This document shows, one piece after another, positions 24,303 to 32,403 of a stretch of 38,482 bases of DNA. The DNA lies in NCBI GenBank assembly GCA_003599015.1, contig QZIK01000105.1, forward strand, positions 1 to 38,482. Direction: 5' to 3'. The notes under the pieces are model-generated. The model had not been told where the DNA came from. It did no database searches and worked only from the letters and a program-made list of their open reading frames with translations. Position 1 is the first letter of the stretch; each line of letters starts with the position of its first letter. Origin of the DNA: Desulfobacteraceae bacterium (GTDB taxonomy: Bacteria > Desulfobacterota > DSM-4660 > Desulfatiglandales > Desulfatiglandaceae). The translations under genes and the position numbers were made by a program.

Positions 24303-24674
24303 TCAAGTATCCAAAACCAGCTTCAGTTCTGCTTCTTCTGAATCAGAGATGGTGTTAAGGTTTTTTTTCTCATTGACTGGTTGGGTTTTTTCCTGGGGTA
24401 AAAACCCGGGCAGCTCAAAGTCAAGCTCAGGCCCGCTAATGCCCTCATCCATGCCGAGCTCTCTCTCCAGGACCTGAGCATCCTTGGCTTTGAGCAGAGC
24501 CATATCCAAATCCGATGTTCTCACATCCTGCGACCTGTTGCCGAGAAGAGAAGGAGGATTGGGTTTAAAAGGGGTCAGGTTTATCCACTCCCTTTCCTGG
24601 CTGAGATCCTTGTTGCACTTTGGACATCGTTGATTGTAGTCAAAACTTGTATACCCGCATTTGTGGCATTTCAT
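24303..24674 (-). CDS. Small zinc-ribbon protein of unknown function
   Basis: A 123-residue protein that begins with a four-Cys zinc ribbon, MKCHKCGYTSFDYNQRCPKC. An acidic, low-complexity remainder with no clear fold follows. Its start at ATG 24674 (rather than 24692) follows GGGGGAATGCC and puts the ribbon at the very N-terminus. It lies 19 bases after rnhA and probably ends the rex operon. The ribbon suggests contact with nucleic acid or protein. Function unknown. Confidence 0.8.
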   Translation of the reverse strand: MKCHKCGYTSFDYNQRCPKCNKDLSQEREWINLTPFKPNPPSLLGNRSQDVRTSDLDMALLKAKDAQVLERELGMDEGISGPELDFELPGFLPQEKTQPVNEKKNLNTISDSEEAELKLVLDT

Positions 24675-24693
24675 GGCATTCCCCCAAATCAAG

Positions 24694-25158
24694 TTAAGGG
24701 TGAATTGCTTTGCACTTCTCTATTGCTTCTTTTGCAGCCTTATCGCATCGTTCATTTTCTTTGTGTCCATTATGCCCTTTGATCCATTGCCATTCTATGG
24801 TGTGACGCCGGCTCAGTTCAAGCAGTTCTTCCCATAAATCACGGTTTACTACGGGTTTTCCACCTGAATTGATCCAATTTGCCCTGATCCATCTGTGAAT
24901 CCAGGAAGTCATCCCCTTTACTACGTAGTTTGAATCCGTTGTTATTCTTACACGACAGGGTCTTTTAAGATGACGTAACCCCGCTATTACCGCCATCAAC
25001 TCCATTCGGTTATTGGTGGTTTTTTCCTCACAGCCTGATATCTGTTTCTCTGCATCTCCATACCTCAGGACCGCGCAATACCCTCCTGGTCCGGGATTTC
25101 CCAGGCAGGATCCGTCCGCAAACATCTCAACCAGCCTGTGGTTTTCCTTTATATCCAT
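24694..25158 (-). CDS. rnhA: Ribonuclease HI
   Basis: A 154-residue RNase HI, the enzyme that cuts the RNA strand of RNA-DNA hybrids in the cytoplasm. All catalytic residues are present with a constant offset of five from the E. coli enzyme: D15 in [16 protein letters not shown]53 in [10 protein letters not shown]75 in TTDSNYV, H129 in KGHNGH and D139 in NERCDKAAK. The stop of the DUF1573 gene lies five bases upstream, so the two are translated from one message. Length and motif order are normal. Confidence 0.96.
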   Translation of the reverse strand: MDIKENHRLVEMFADGSCLGNPGPGGYCAVLRYGDAEKQISGCEEKTTNNRMELMAVIAGLRHLKRPCRVRITTDSNYVVKGMTSWIHRWIRANWINSGGKPVVNRDLWEELLELSRRHTIEWQWIKGHNGHKENERCDKAAKEAIEKCKAIHP

Positions 25159-25163
25159 AGTGT

Positions 25164-25859
25164 TCAGGCCGGTCCCTGTCTCCGCTGAATATGTCCCCTG
25201 ATGGGTATGGTAAGCTCAGGCTTTTCATCATAGTTTGTTCTTAGTCTAAGGTGTCCGCTGAAGGGCTGTCCGGCCTGTAAAATACCGGCAAACCTTATGT
25301 GGAAAAGGCGTCCTTTTTCCACCTCCTCAATGCTGTATGCCACCTTGCCGCCAAGGGTGAAATCCTCTGCGGAAATGGCAAGGGGCTTTTCTTTCTCAGC
25401 CCTTACTTCAACCAGGGTGGTTACGCTTTGTCCCTCAGCTCCCATGAGTGTTACGTATCTTGGGGATATGGTTATTGCAACCTTCACAAAGGTTTTAACC
25501 GATATGACAAAAGAAGGTTTAGCGGGATCATTGCTGTCCACTGTGGCTGTTTTAGTTACATTGCCTTGATATCCCTTTGTATCTATCCTGAGTGTTATTT
25601 TTCCCTGCCCTCCGGGCGGGACGGCCCCGTCAAAGTGGGCTACAGCACATCCTCACCCGGGTCTTACGGCTTTTATTTGAAGCGTCTCCTCACCCTGGTT
25701 AATAACCTTGAAGTCGTGTGTTATAACCTCGCCCTCCATCACCTCCTTCAGGGTCACTGCAGGCTCCTCGATGTTTATTTTTGGGGTCCTGGCCTCCTGG
25801 GCCCATACAGGGCAAACAGATGAAACTATACAGAACAAAAAAATTAACATACTTTTCAC
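25164..25859 (-). CDS. DUF1573 periplasmic protein with in-frame UGA at codon 69, candidate selenoprotein
   Basis: Reading through one TGA (25653-25655) gives a 231-residue protein. The signal peptide ends at VWA, and a first beta domain of the DUF1573 type has [20 protein letters not shown], then UGA, then [27 protein letters not shown] and ATVDSNDP. A second beta domain reaches the stop. In DUF1573 the corresponding motif is a C-G-C following V-x-x-S/G, so the UGA stands exactly where the first Cys is expected. The frame is the same on both sides, which rules out a frameshift. GTG 25859 is the likely start, with GGGGGG upstream; ATG 25850 is an alternative. The gene follows rex by 85 bases and precedes rnhA by five. 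Either it is a selenoprotein with a U-G-C site or a nonsense-mutated gene. DUF1573 has no settled function. Confidence 0.75.
25603..25631 (-). promoter_or_regulatory. Candidate bacterial SECIS-like hairpins after the UGA
   Basis: Read on the minus strand downstream of the TGA: GACG-GGGC-CGTC (25631-25620) has a four-pair stem and a GG-starting loop whose first base is 26 bases after the UGA. Then comes CCCGCCC-GGA-GGGCAGGG (25620-25603), a seven-pair stem with one bulged A and a GG-starting loop 40 bases after. The first fits the loose spacing and loop rules described for bacterial SECIS elements. The stems share one base. The evidence is suggestive only. Confidence 0.4.
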
Positions 25860-25944
25860 TTCATTTCCCCCCGTTAAAAGATCATCCGGCTTGCTGTCAA
25901 GGGCCGGGGTGAGCATCTAACTCCATACAGCTCTTACGGTTCTT

Positions 25945-26586
25945 TTAGTTGGCGCTCCCGTGTGTCAATCTGTAAGTAAGGATATCCAGCTTGATGGTGA
26001 AGTCTATATTTTCAACCAGGCAGCAGTCAGGTACATATATTCTGGTGGGTGAAAAGTTGAGGATGGCATTAACCTTGCCGCGCACAAACATATCCGCCAC
26101 CCACTGTGCAGCAGAGGCCGGAGTGGTGATAACTCCCATATCCACCTGCAGATCCCTTACTGCTGTCGGGAGCTCATCGACATGTCTTATGGGGACCCCA
26201 GCGGAGGTTGGCTTTCCCACCTTGGCAGGATCCTTGTCAAATGCGGCAATGCAGTTAAAACCCCTCATGGCAAAGCTCCCACTCCTCAGCAGGGCCGACC
26301 CCAGGTTTCCGATCCCCACAACCGCCAGATTCCAAACCTTGTTTAAGGCTAATATTTCTCTTATCTGTGCCTGCAGCTCTATCACGTCATAACCTACGCC
26401 CCTCACCCCAAAGCCGCCGAAGTACCCCAGGTCCTTTCTCACCTGAGCAGGGCTCACCTGACACAACCAGGCCAGTTTTTCGGAAGAGACCTGTCTGTAA
26501 CCGTCGAATTCAAGAAGTTCAAGTTGCCGGTGGTAGATTGACAACCTTGTGATGGTGGCTTTCGGAATTCTTTTAGTCTTTACCAT
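25945..26586 (-). CDS. rex: Redox-sensing transcriptional repressor Rex
   Basis: A 213-residue Rex repressor. The winged helix (about 1-80) has IPKATITRLSIYHRQLELL, SSEKLAWLCQVSPAQVRKDL and FGGFGVRGVGYDV. The Rossmann domain has VVGIGNLGSALL as the NAD(H) site and AAFDKDPAKVG after it. Rex releases DNA when the NADH/NAD+ ratio rises and controls fermentation and respiration genes. ATG 26586 begins the family-like sequence. It is first of a minus-strand group with the DUF1573, rnhA and zinc-ribbon genes. I saw no clear Rex operator in the promoter region. Confidence 0.97.
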   Translation of the reverse strand: MVKTKRIPKATITRLSIYHRQLELLEFDGYRQVSSEKLAWLCQVSPAQVRKDLGYFGGFGVRGVGYDVIELQAQIREILALNKVWNLAVVGIGNLGSALLRSGSFAMRGFNCIAAFDKDPAKVGKPTSAGVPIRHVDELPTAVRDLQVDMGVITTPASAAQWVADMFVRGKVNAILNFSPTRIYVPDCCLVENIDFTIKLDILTYRLTHGSAN

Positions 26587-26696
26587 GATGTTTCAGTTCA
26601 TCCTGCAAGTGGGTGTTCGCCGGTTCCAAGGGCAATCAAAGGGTAACCTTGAGCAAATGGATTGTAGCTTTTTTGCATTAGTGCCGACAGCCTGCA

Positions 26697-26725
26697 ATTA
26701 TAATAAAGGCTTGGTTTCTATGCAA
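26697..26725 (-). promoter_or_regulatory. Sigma-70 promoter of rex
   Basis: On the minus strand TTGCAT (26720-26725) and TATAAT (26697-26702) are separated by 17 bases. The start of transcription would lie near 26690, giving a leader of about 100 bases before rex. Confidence 0.65.
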
Positions 26726-26765
26726 CCAATTAGTGTTTTACGGGCATGAGGCCTCAAGAATTATA

Positions 26766-26795
26766 GTGACATATACGGTAGTGATGAGATATATA
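26766..26795 (+). promoter_or_regulatory. Possible promoter of the PAS-PAS-GAF kinase gene
   Basis: GTGACA (26766-26771) and TATATA (26790-26795) have an 18-base spacer; TATAAT at 26792-26797 would be 20 bases away. They lie about 60 bases before the kinase start. Only a weak match. Confidence 0.3.
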
Positions 26796-26854
26796 ATGAT
26801 AAAAGGCGGCCCTGATGCCAGATGTTTCTAATCCTTGTTTTTCCAAGGGATTCT

Positions 26855-29137
26855 ATGACCAAAGACCTTCAAAATGATGCTGCTCTGATGAGTGAAGGCA
26901 TGTTTGCAGCCTGCGACAGATTGTCAAGTGAGCGTTACAAGGCATTTGTTGAAAATATAGATGAAGGAGTTTATGAGGTCGATATACATGGGAATTTTGT
27001 ATATTTCAACGAATCCCTGTGCAGAATTTTCGGTTATCCACGGGAGGAGATCCAGTTCCAGAGTTTCACCAAGTTTCTTGACGCCGATCACATCAATGAG
27101 GCGTTTAATGCCTTTCGAAGAATCCACGAGACTGACCACGGGATCTCTGATCTGATCTGGAAGATCAGGGGACCCGGTGGCGAGGTTCGAATGGTTGAAT
27201 TCTCTGCCAACCTTATAACCAACAGGGAAGGAGAGAAGATAGGGTTTCGCGGCATAGCAAGGGATGTCACCGAGAGGCTGAAGACCGTTGAAGCACTCCG
27301 TAAGTCCCAAAGGCGATACAGGACCCTTCTAAATTTTGTCCCATATCCCATGGTTGTTTTTAACCTCCGGGGAAATGTGTCTTATCTTAACCCGGCCTTT
27401 ACCGAGGTTTTCGGATGGACACTGGAAGAACTCGAAGGCAGGACAATACCCTATGTCCCGCCAGGCATGGAGACCGAGACCAGCGATACAATCAGGCGGC
27501 TGATGGAAAAGGGCACCATCCACCGCCATGAAACAAAACGCCTGACCAAGAGCGGCAGAGTCATAGAGGTGGTGATGCGTGCAACTCTGCTGCCTGAAGA
27601 GGGAGATGAGCAGGGAGGCGAACTGGTCATTCTTCGGGATATAACAAGGGAGAAGAGGATGGCCAGAAACAGCGAAGCCCTATTTCGCATCAGCACCGCC
27701 CTTCCCGAATACCCAGAGCTGGAGGATCTCCTGGATTTCATAAGCAACGAGGTTAAGCGTCTCCTCAATGCTGAGGGAGCCCTTGTCATACTTCTTGATG
27801 AAGAAAAAAACGAGCTGTTTTTCAAGTCCGGAGCCCACGATGACACAGCGGCTGAAAGAAGGATCAAGGAGATAAGGTATCCAGCTGACAAGGGGGTATC
27901 CGGAGAGGTCATAAGGACAGGCAAACCAGTCATCGTCCATGACACATCCGAGGACCCGAATTTTTATCCGGTCGTAGACAGGCAGGCCGGATTCAAGTCC
28001 AGAACTCTTCTGGATGTGCCGCTTCGGAGCAAAGACAGGATCATAGGTGTGCTCTGCGCAATGAACAAAAAGACCGGGCCCTTTGACAACACTGACGTTG
28101 AATTCCTCAGCATGATAGCAGGCACAGTTGAGCTTTCCCTTGAAAATGCAAGGTTTTCAGATGAACTTAAGGCCGCCTATAAGGAAGTTACCAGCCTCAA
28201 CAGGGCAAAGGACAGGGTAATCAACCACCTTAGCCATGAGTTGAAAACTCCTGTTTCCGTGCTTGGAGCATCTCTGAAGATCCTTGAAAAAAAGCTAAAA
28301 ATGATGCCGTCCGCTGATTGGGTCCCTACCATGGAGAGGGCTTTGAGGAATCTGGGCCGTATCCTGGATCTGCAATATGAGGTTGAGGATATTATGCAGG
28401 CCAGGCACTTTGAGGTCAGAAAGACGCTTGATCTGCTGCTGGATGAATGCACTGACCTGATAACTTCACTTGCAGAAGAGGCAGGATGTGGGGATATATC
28501 AGGGCATATAAAAGCAAGGATTGATGAACTTTATGAAAGAAAGGAAAATCTGCCCCAGGATGTGGCGCTAAATGATTTTGTGGCTGAGGTTCTGAAGGAG
28601 ATAAGGCCGCTTTTTTCCAAACGTGTGCTGGATATCAAGACAAGCCTCGAACCTTGCCCTTTGATCAGAATTCCTGTTGATCCGCTGCGCAAGGTTATAA
28701 TCGGCCTTATTCGTAATGCTGTTGAAAATACCCCGGACCAGGGCAGGGTAGAGATATCCGTCAAAAGCCGTGGGAGCGGAGTTGAATTTTCCGTGAGGGA
28801 TTACGGTGTAGGCATAACTCAGGAGAATAGGAGAAGGATCTTCGAAGGCTTTTTTACCACCAGGGATACTATGTCATATTCTTCCCGCAGGCCGTTTGAG
28901 TTCAATGCCGGGGGCAAGGGTGCGGATCTGCTGCGTATGAAGATCTTCTCCGAGCGGTATAATTTCAAGATATCAATGGAATCGGTCCGATGCCGGCACA
29001 TTCCTGCAGACTCGGATGAGTGCCCCGGACGCATCAGCGAGTGCTCGTTTTGCAGGGAAACAGAGGATTGCAGGCGATCGGGGGGAACCATATTTACGGT
29101 TTTTTTTCCCGTCTCAGGGGAAAAACCCAGGGCATAA
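26855..29137 (+). CDS. Cytoplasmic sensor histidine kinase: PAS-PAS-GAF-HisKA-HATPase with a Cys cluster near the C-terminus
   Basis: This 760-residue protein has no membrane helix. The first PAS (about 27-145) has EGVYEVDIHGNFVYFNESLC and ends in GIARDVTERLK. The second PAS (about 155-270) ends in VILRDITREKR. GAF (about 285-440) contains RKKSRTLLDVP-like ligand region FKSRTLLDVPLRSKDRIIG. HisKA has H461 in NHLSHELKTP, and the HATPase has GLIRNAVENTP and VRDYGVGIT. Unusually, the segment after the ATP lid carries C713, C723, C730, C733 and C739 (spacing 9, 6, 2 and 5) before the final SGGTIFTVFFP. This may bind a metal or an iron-sulfur cluster. AAGGGA precedes ATG 26855. It is divergent from rex and leads hpt and a DUF3426 gene. 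Confidence 0.9.
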   Translation: MTKDLQNDAALMSEGMFAACDRLSSERYKAFVENIDEGVYEVDIHGNFVYFNESLCRIFGYPREEIQFQSFTKFLDADHINEAFNAFRRIHETDHGISDLIWKIRGPGGEVRMVEFSANLITNREGEKIGFRGIARDVTERLKTVEALRKSQRRYRTLLNFVPYPMVVFNLRGNVSYLNPAFTEVFGWTLEELEGRTIPYVPPGMETETSDTIRRLMEKGTIHRHETKRLTKSGRVIEVVMRATLLPEEGDEQGGELVILRDITREKRMARNSEALFRISTALPEYPELEDLLDFISNEVKRLLNAEGALVILLDEEKNELFFKSGAHDDTAAERRIKEIRYPADKGVSGEVIRTGKPVIVHDTSEDPNFYPVVDRQAGFKSRTLLDVPLRSKDRIIGVLCAMNKKTGPFDNTDVEFLSMIAGTVELSLENARFSDELKAAYKEVTSLNRAKDRVINHLSHELKTPVSVLGASLKILEKKLKMMPSADWVPTMERALRNLGRILDLQYEVEDIMQARHFEVRKTLDLLLDECTDLITSLAEEAGCGDISGHIKARIDELYERKENLPQDVALNDFVAEVLKEIRPLFSKRVLDIKTSLEPCPLIRIPVDPLRKVIIGLIRNAVENTPDQGRVEISVKSRGSGVEFSVRDYGVGITQENRRRIFEGFFTTRDTMSYSSRRPFEFNAGGKGADLLRMKIFSERYNFKISMESVRCRHIPADSDECPGRISECSFCRETEDCRRSGGTIFTVFFPVSGEKPRA

Positions 29138-29159
29138 TAAAAGTTAAAGGGAGGCGCAA

Positions 29160-29687
29160 ATGCAGATGCAGCTCCTGATTTCAAAGGAGGCCATCAAGCG
29201 CAGGGTCAGGGAACTGGCCTCTCAGATAGCCAGTGACCATTCTGGCAGAGAACTGGTGCTGGTGGGGATACTCAAGGGCGCTGTCTTTTTCTTCTCTGAT
29301 CTTGCGAGGGAATTGGGTGTTCCTGCCAGGATAGATTTTGTAAGGGCTGCCAGTTATGGATCCCTCAGTACATCAAGCGGAACTGTAACGCTGATCAAAG
29401 ACATTGAGCTTTCTGTTGAGAACAGATCTGTGGTGCTTGTGGAAGACATCGTTGATACAGGATTGACCCTAGCCTGCATAGTAGAGGAATTAAAGAAAAA
29501 GAATCCTCTTTCTCTTAAAGTCTGTGTTCTTGTTGACAAGCTTGAGAGGAGAAAGGTTGAGATCCCGGTTGACTACTGCGGCTTTCGTATTGAAAGCGGG
29601 TTTGTGGTCGGCTATGGTCTTGACTATGATGAGCAATACCGGAATCTCTCCGAGATTTATGCTCTTCAGGGGGATTTTCCAACTTAA
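29160..29687 (+). CDS. hpt: Hypoxanthine phosphoribosyltransferase
   Basis: A 175-residue purine-salvage enzyme that joins hypoxanthine or guanine to PRPP to give IMP or GMP. Seen are LVGILKGAVFFFSDLARE, the flexible-loop SYGSLSTSSGTV, the PRPP signature VVLVEDIVDTGLTL and the purine-binding VDKLERRKVEIPVDYCGF. GGGAGG lies at a good distance from ATG 29160; ATG 29166 is possible too. It follows the kinase gene by 22 bases and precedes the DUF3426 gene by 10. Confidence 0.95.
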   Translation: MQMQLLISKEAIKRRVRELASQIASDHSGRELVLVGILKGAVFFFSDLARELGVPARIDFVRAASYGSLSTSSGTVTLIKDIELSVENRSVVLVEDIVDTGLTLACIVEELKKKNPLSLKVCVLVDKLERRKVEIPVDYCGFRIESGFVVGYGLDYDEQYRNLSEIYALQGDFPT

Positions 29688-29697
29688 GGAGTTTCTA

Positions 29698-30609
29698 ATG
29701 TTAGTGGAATGCGAAAAATGCCGTTCAATCTACGACCTTGATGATAGGCTTCTGAAGCTTGAAGGAACAAGAGTCAGATGCTCTGTATGCAGGCATGTCT
29801 TCAAAATCTTTCCTGAAATCCCGAAACAACCGGAAAAACCTGAGGACAGTTCCGTAACCGGCACCGCGCAGGCCCCTGATCTCGGGAATTTCCTCAAGGA
29901 AATGGATGTTCATCCCGAACATGTTTCTAAGTCGAAGATCTCCGGGTCCAATGGCGTTGAAGAAAAAGGCGTTTCCGGAGAAAAGAGAGAATTAACTTAT
30001 CCGACTCCGGATCGGGGCATCGCAGTTTCTCCCGGTGAAAAAATATCCAGCAAGTTTCAGGAAAAACCCAGGAGGTCTGCGATCAGGGCAATCATCCTGC
30101 TGCTGCTGTTATTCCTGACTGGAGCAGCCGGATCGGTGATCTACTTCGCCCCTGAGCTTATCCCCTGGAAGATTCCATTTCTTGTAACGCCCATAGAGCA
30201 GTCAAAAGATGATCAGGGAATAAAATGGCTTGGCTTAAGCGGTGTTAAGGGGACGTTTCTTGAGTCACAGAAGCTGGGTAAAATATTTGTAGTGAGGGGC
30301 ACAGTAAAAAACAACGACAAGATTCCCAGAAGCTTTATACTGCTGAAAGTTTCAGTGCTTGACGAAAAAGGAAAGGTGATCAGGTCGCTGCGGACATATG
30401 CCGGCAACAGCTTTGAAGACCAGGAGCTGACGGCAATGGAGATGCAGGCAATTCAAAGTGCTCTTTCCAACCGCTCAGGCGTGAACAATGCCAACATCAA
30501 AGTGGCTCCAGGATCAAGCCTGCCTTTTATGGCGGTCTTTGATCGCCTTCCTGAAAACCTAAGTGAATTCACTGTAGAGCCTGTTAGTTCCTTCGGTGCT
30601 GTAAACTAG
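29698..30609 (+). CDS. MJ0042-type zinc-ribbon, single-TM, DUF3426 protein
   Basis: A 303-residue protein. An MJ0042-type zinc ribbon (MLVECEKCRSIYDLDD and VRCSVCRHVF) lies at the N-terminus. It is followed by an acidic, probably disordered linker to about residue 120, one membrane helix (about 128-150), and a periplasmic DUF3426 domain with VKGTFLESQKLGKIFVVRGT and VAPGSSLPFMAVFDRLP. The start at ATG 29698 has TTAAGGAG eight bases upstream; the longer open frame overlaps hpt and was rejected. The cytoplasmic ribbon with an outside beta domain suggests a signalling or assembly role, but the function is unknown. Confidence 0.85.
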   Translation: MLVECEKCRSIYDLDDRLLKLEGTRVRCSVCRHVFKIFPEIPKQPEKPEDSSVTGTAQAPDLGNFLKEMDVHPEHVSKSKISGSNGVEEKGVSGEKRELTYPTPDRGIAVSPGEKISSKFQEKPRRSAIRAIILLLLLFLTGAAGSVIYFAPELIPWKIPFLVTPIEQSKDDQGIKWLGLSGVKGTFLESQKLGKIFVVRGTVKNNDKIPRSFILLKVSVLDEKGKVIRSLRTYAGNSFEDQELTAMEMQAIQSALSNRSGVNNANIKVAPGSSLPFMAVFDRLPENLSEFTVEPVSSFGAVN

Positions 30610-30622
30610 AAGTTTATTTCAA

Positions 30623-31441
30623 TTACCTTTCCAGGCGCGCGGAAAAAATCTCCTGCGCCCTGGTGAGGGCGGCAAGATCGTCTACACCCATGACCTCCTG
30701 CTCGTCCTGCGCCACGATATAGCCTGTTGATCTCCCATCGGCCCTCATAATTTCAACCAGATCGGTTATAAAGTATTCCCGGATCTCCTTTTCAAGACCG
30801 TTAATATTTTTCAACACGACGTGCGGCCTTGATTCCATAGCAGGCAGATACCCGAGGATTATCTCCCTGCGGCCGGCATAGATGCCTGCGTTTGCAAGGA
30901 AAAGTTCACTTTGTTTTTCACAGGAAAGTATTGACCAGTATTTGTGCTCCACAATTCTCTCAACGTATCTTCCCCGGATGCCTAGAAGCCCGTACTGTTT
31001 CTTGTCGGATGGAGAAAAAGCAAGTATAACAAAATCTTCTAGGTCCAATGCCCTGGAAAGTTTTAGGTATGTTGAAGGGCTGACAAGCGGCACATCTCCC
31101 ATGGTAATTATAAGTTTTTCATAATCGTCCCGTTCTAGAAAAGCCCTTGCAGCCAGAAGCGCACCTCCTGTTCCATTGAGTTCCGGCTGAAGTATGTATT
31201 GTAGAGGTATGCCATGAGTAACCTTGACAACCTCTTCAGACCTATAATTTATCACGACTGCCTTGGGGCCATCAGGAAGATTGGCTATAATATTCAACAG
31301 AATCGGCCGATCGCCTTTAAATGGAGATATATGGGGTATGAGTGGAAGCAGGGTCTTGTTGCCGTCGAATTCCTTCATGCGGCTTCCCCTGCCTGCTGCA
31401 AATATAAGGCTGCCAACTTTTTCCTGCTTTAAAAATCCCAT
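30623..31441 (-). CDS. GlmU-like nucleotidyltransferase lacking the acetyltransferase domain
   Basis: A 272-residue nucleotidyltransferase similar to the N-terminal uridyltransferase half of GlmU. It has the signature LIFAAGRGSRMKEFDGNKT with Lys, then YILQPELNGTGGALLAA, TMGDVPLVSP with the metal-binding Asp, and FITDLVEIM with VMGVDDLAAL at the end. The bifunctional GlmU has a left-handed beta-helix after this point, which is absent here. ATG 31441 has AGGAGG just upstream; the longer open frame has no ribosome site. It therefore makes a UDP-sugar or related nucleotide sugar. The acyltransferase may be a separate gene, or the substrate may differ. Confidence 0.85.
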   Translation of the reverse strand: MGFLKQEKVGSLIFAAGRGSRMKEFDGNKTLLPLIPHISPFKGDRPILLNIIANLPDGPKAVVINYRSEEVVKVTHGIPLQYILQPELNGTGGALLAARAFLERDDYEKLIITMGDVPLVSPSTYLKLSRALDLEDFVILAFSPSDKKQYGLLGIRGRYVERIVEHKYWSILSCEKQSELFLANAGIYAGRREIILGYLPAMESRPHVVLKNINGLEKEIREYFITDLVEIMRADGRSTGYIVAQDEQEVMGVDDLAALTRAQEIFSARLER

Positions 31442-31567
31442 AAATCCTCCTGCGATCTTTGCCGGTTCTGATTTCCGGCACCGTTGCAATTCGGTTTCAT
31501 ATACATTATAAGGGGATTGCCTGCAAGCTCTGAGGAAGCGGCAGGGAGGTTGCTGGAGGAATGATGT

Positions 31568-31981
31568 ATGGTATCGCACAGGGCTAGAATTTTGTTGGGA
31601 GTGCTGGGTGAAGGCAGTAAGGAGACTGTGCTGAAGCTTGCCAAAGGACTCAGCGAGGCCGGATTTGAGGTGGTTTACACAGAACTGAAAGAGCCTGCGG
31701 CGATAATGAATTCAGCTATTCAGGAATCGGCGGATCACATAGGCATTGCGATGCTCCACGGTGCCTCTGCCGGTCAGATTGCCGACATATTGAGACTTCT
31801 TGAGAAAGAGAATGCCGGCAGTGTTACGGTTACGGTCGGAGGTTATCTTGAGGAGAACGAAGCCAGGAAGATTAAATCCATGGGGATAAAGGAGGTTTTT
31901 CCTGCTGGAACTAAGGTTGAGAGCTTGATAGAGTGGTCAAAGAAAAACATCGTCCCCCTTGATCCTGACCGGGAATTTTAA
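31568..31981 (+). CDS. B12-binding-domain-like protein (methylmalonyl-CoA mutase C-terminal type) without the cobalamin His
   Basis: A 137-residue flavodoxin-like domain matching the C-terminal half of methylmalonyl-CoA mutase: VLKLAKGLSEAGFEVVYTELKEP, DHIGIAMLHGASAGQIADI and VTVGGYLEENEARKIKSMG with KEVFPAGTKVESLIEW. In mutases the cobalamin is held by the DxHxxG motif. Here the corresponding place reads GVLGEGSKET, so the lower-ligand His and the Asp are both gone. GGAGG precedes ATG 31568. The catalytic TIM-barrel domain is absent. The protein probably does not bind B12 in the usual base-off way, so it may be a regulatory or chaperone relative. A small unknown gene follows. Confidence 0.8.
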   Translation: MVSHRARILLGVLGEGSKETVLKLAKGLSEAGFEVVYTELKEPAAIMNSAIQESADHIGIAMLHGASAGQIADILRLLEKENAGSVTVTVGGYLEENEARKIKSMGIKEVFPAGTKVESLIEWSKKNIVPLDPDREF

Positions 31982-32004
31982 ATAGAAAGCAGCGGGTGTA
32001 ATAA

Positions 32005-32325
32005 ATGAAAGAGGCTGATCCTTTTATAGAGGCCTACCAGGTTTTCAGAAATTCAGTGGATTTCAAAAGTGAAGGCAGACTGCCTGTGGCTGAGGATCTT
32101 GTTTTGTGCTTGCTTGCAGGGATACCGGGAGTGCCAGCGGATAAGGACGATTCCGAGAAAGGCACAATGGTTGCGGTAGAGCAGAGGGTCGCCATTCTGA
32201 AGGCCGTCTTCGTGGAGACAAACAGAGAGGAATCGGATGAATTCCTTGATCAAGGTCTGATGGTGTATGACGAGGCGGCTTTGCTTGCAAAGAAACTGCT
32301 CAGGGATGCAAGATCTGACTCCTGA
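32005..32325 (+). CDS. Unknown acidic 106-residue protein downstream of the B12-like gene
   Basis: A 106-residue acidic, probably helical protein, with no family recognised. It starts 23 bases after the B12-domain-like gene, and codon use looks like that of its neighbours. The ribosome site is weak. A short T-rich hairpin follows at 32365-32387, which supports it as the last gene of a two-gene unit. It may be a partner of the B12-like protein, but no function can be given. Confidence 0.6.
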   Translation: MKEADPFIEAYQVFRNSVDFKSEGRLPVAEDLVLCLLAGIPGVPADKDDSEKGTMVAVEQRVAILKAVFVETNREESDEFLDQGLMVYDEAALLAKKLLRDARSDS

Positions 32326-32364
32326 AGGCTTATTTGAAAAAACAACTCCGTGCATGAATGGATT

Positions 32365-32387
32365 ATCTGATTTTTTTCAGATTTTTT
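32365..32387 (+). terminator. AT-rich terminator after the unknown gene
   Basis: ATCTGA (32365-32370) pairs with TCAGAT (32377-32382) around a run of Ts, followed by more Ts up to 32387. A weak but proper intrinsic terminator shape, between convergent genes. Confidence 0.45.
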
Positions 32388-32403
32388 GATTGACTGCACC
32401 GGT

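Noticed and set aside
25164-25916. Frameshifted or broken DUF1573 pseudogene
   Set aside because: Both halves lie in the same frame and only one codon is abnormal, so a frameshift is excluded. A nonsense mutation remains possible but explains less well why the stop sits exactly at the Cys position.
26587-26760. Rex operator (TTGTnAAnnnnTTnACAA type) upstream of rex
   Set aside because: No string in this stretch matches well enough. A TTGCA/TGCAA pair with a 15-base gap is too wide.
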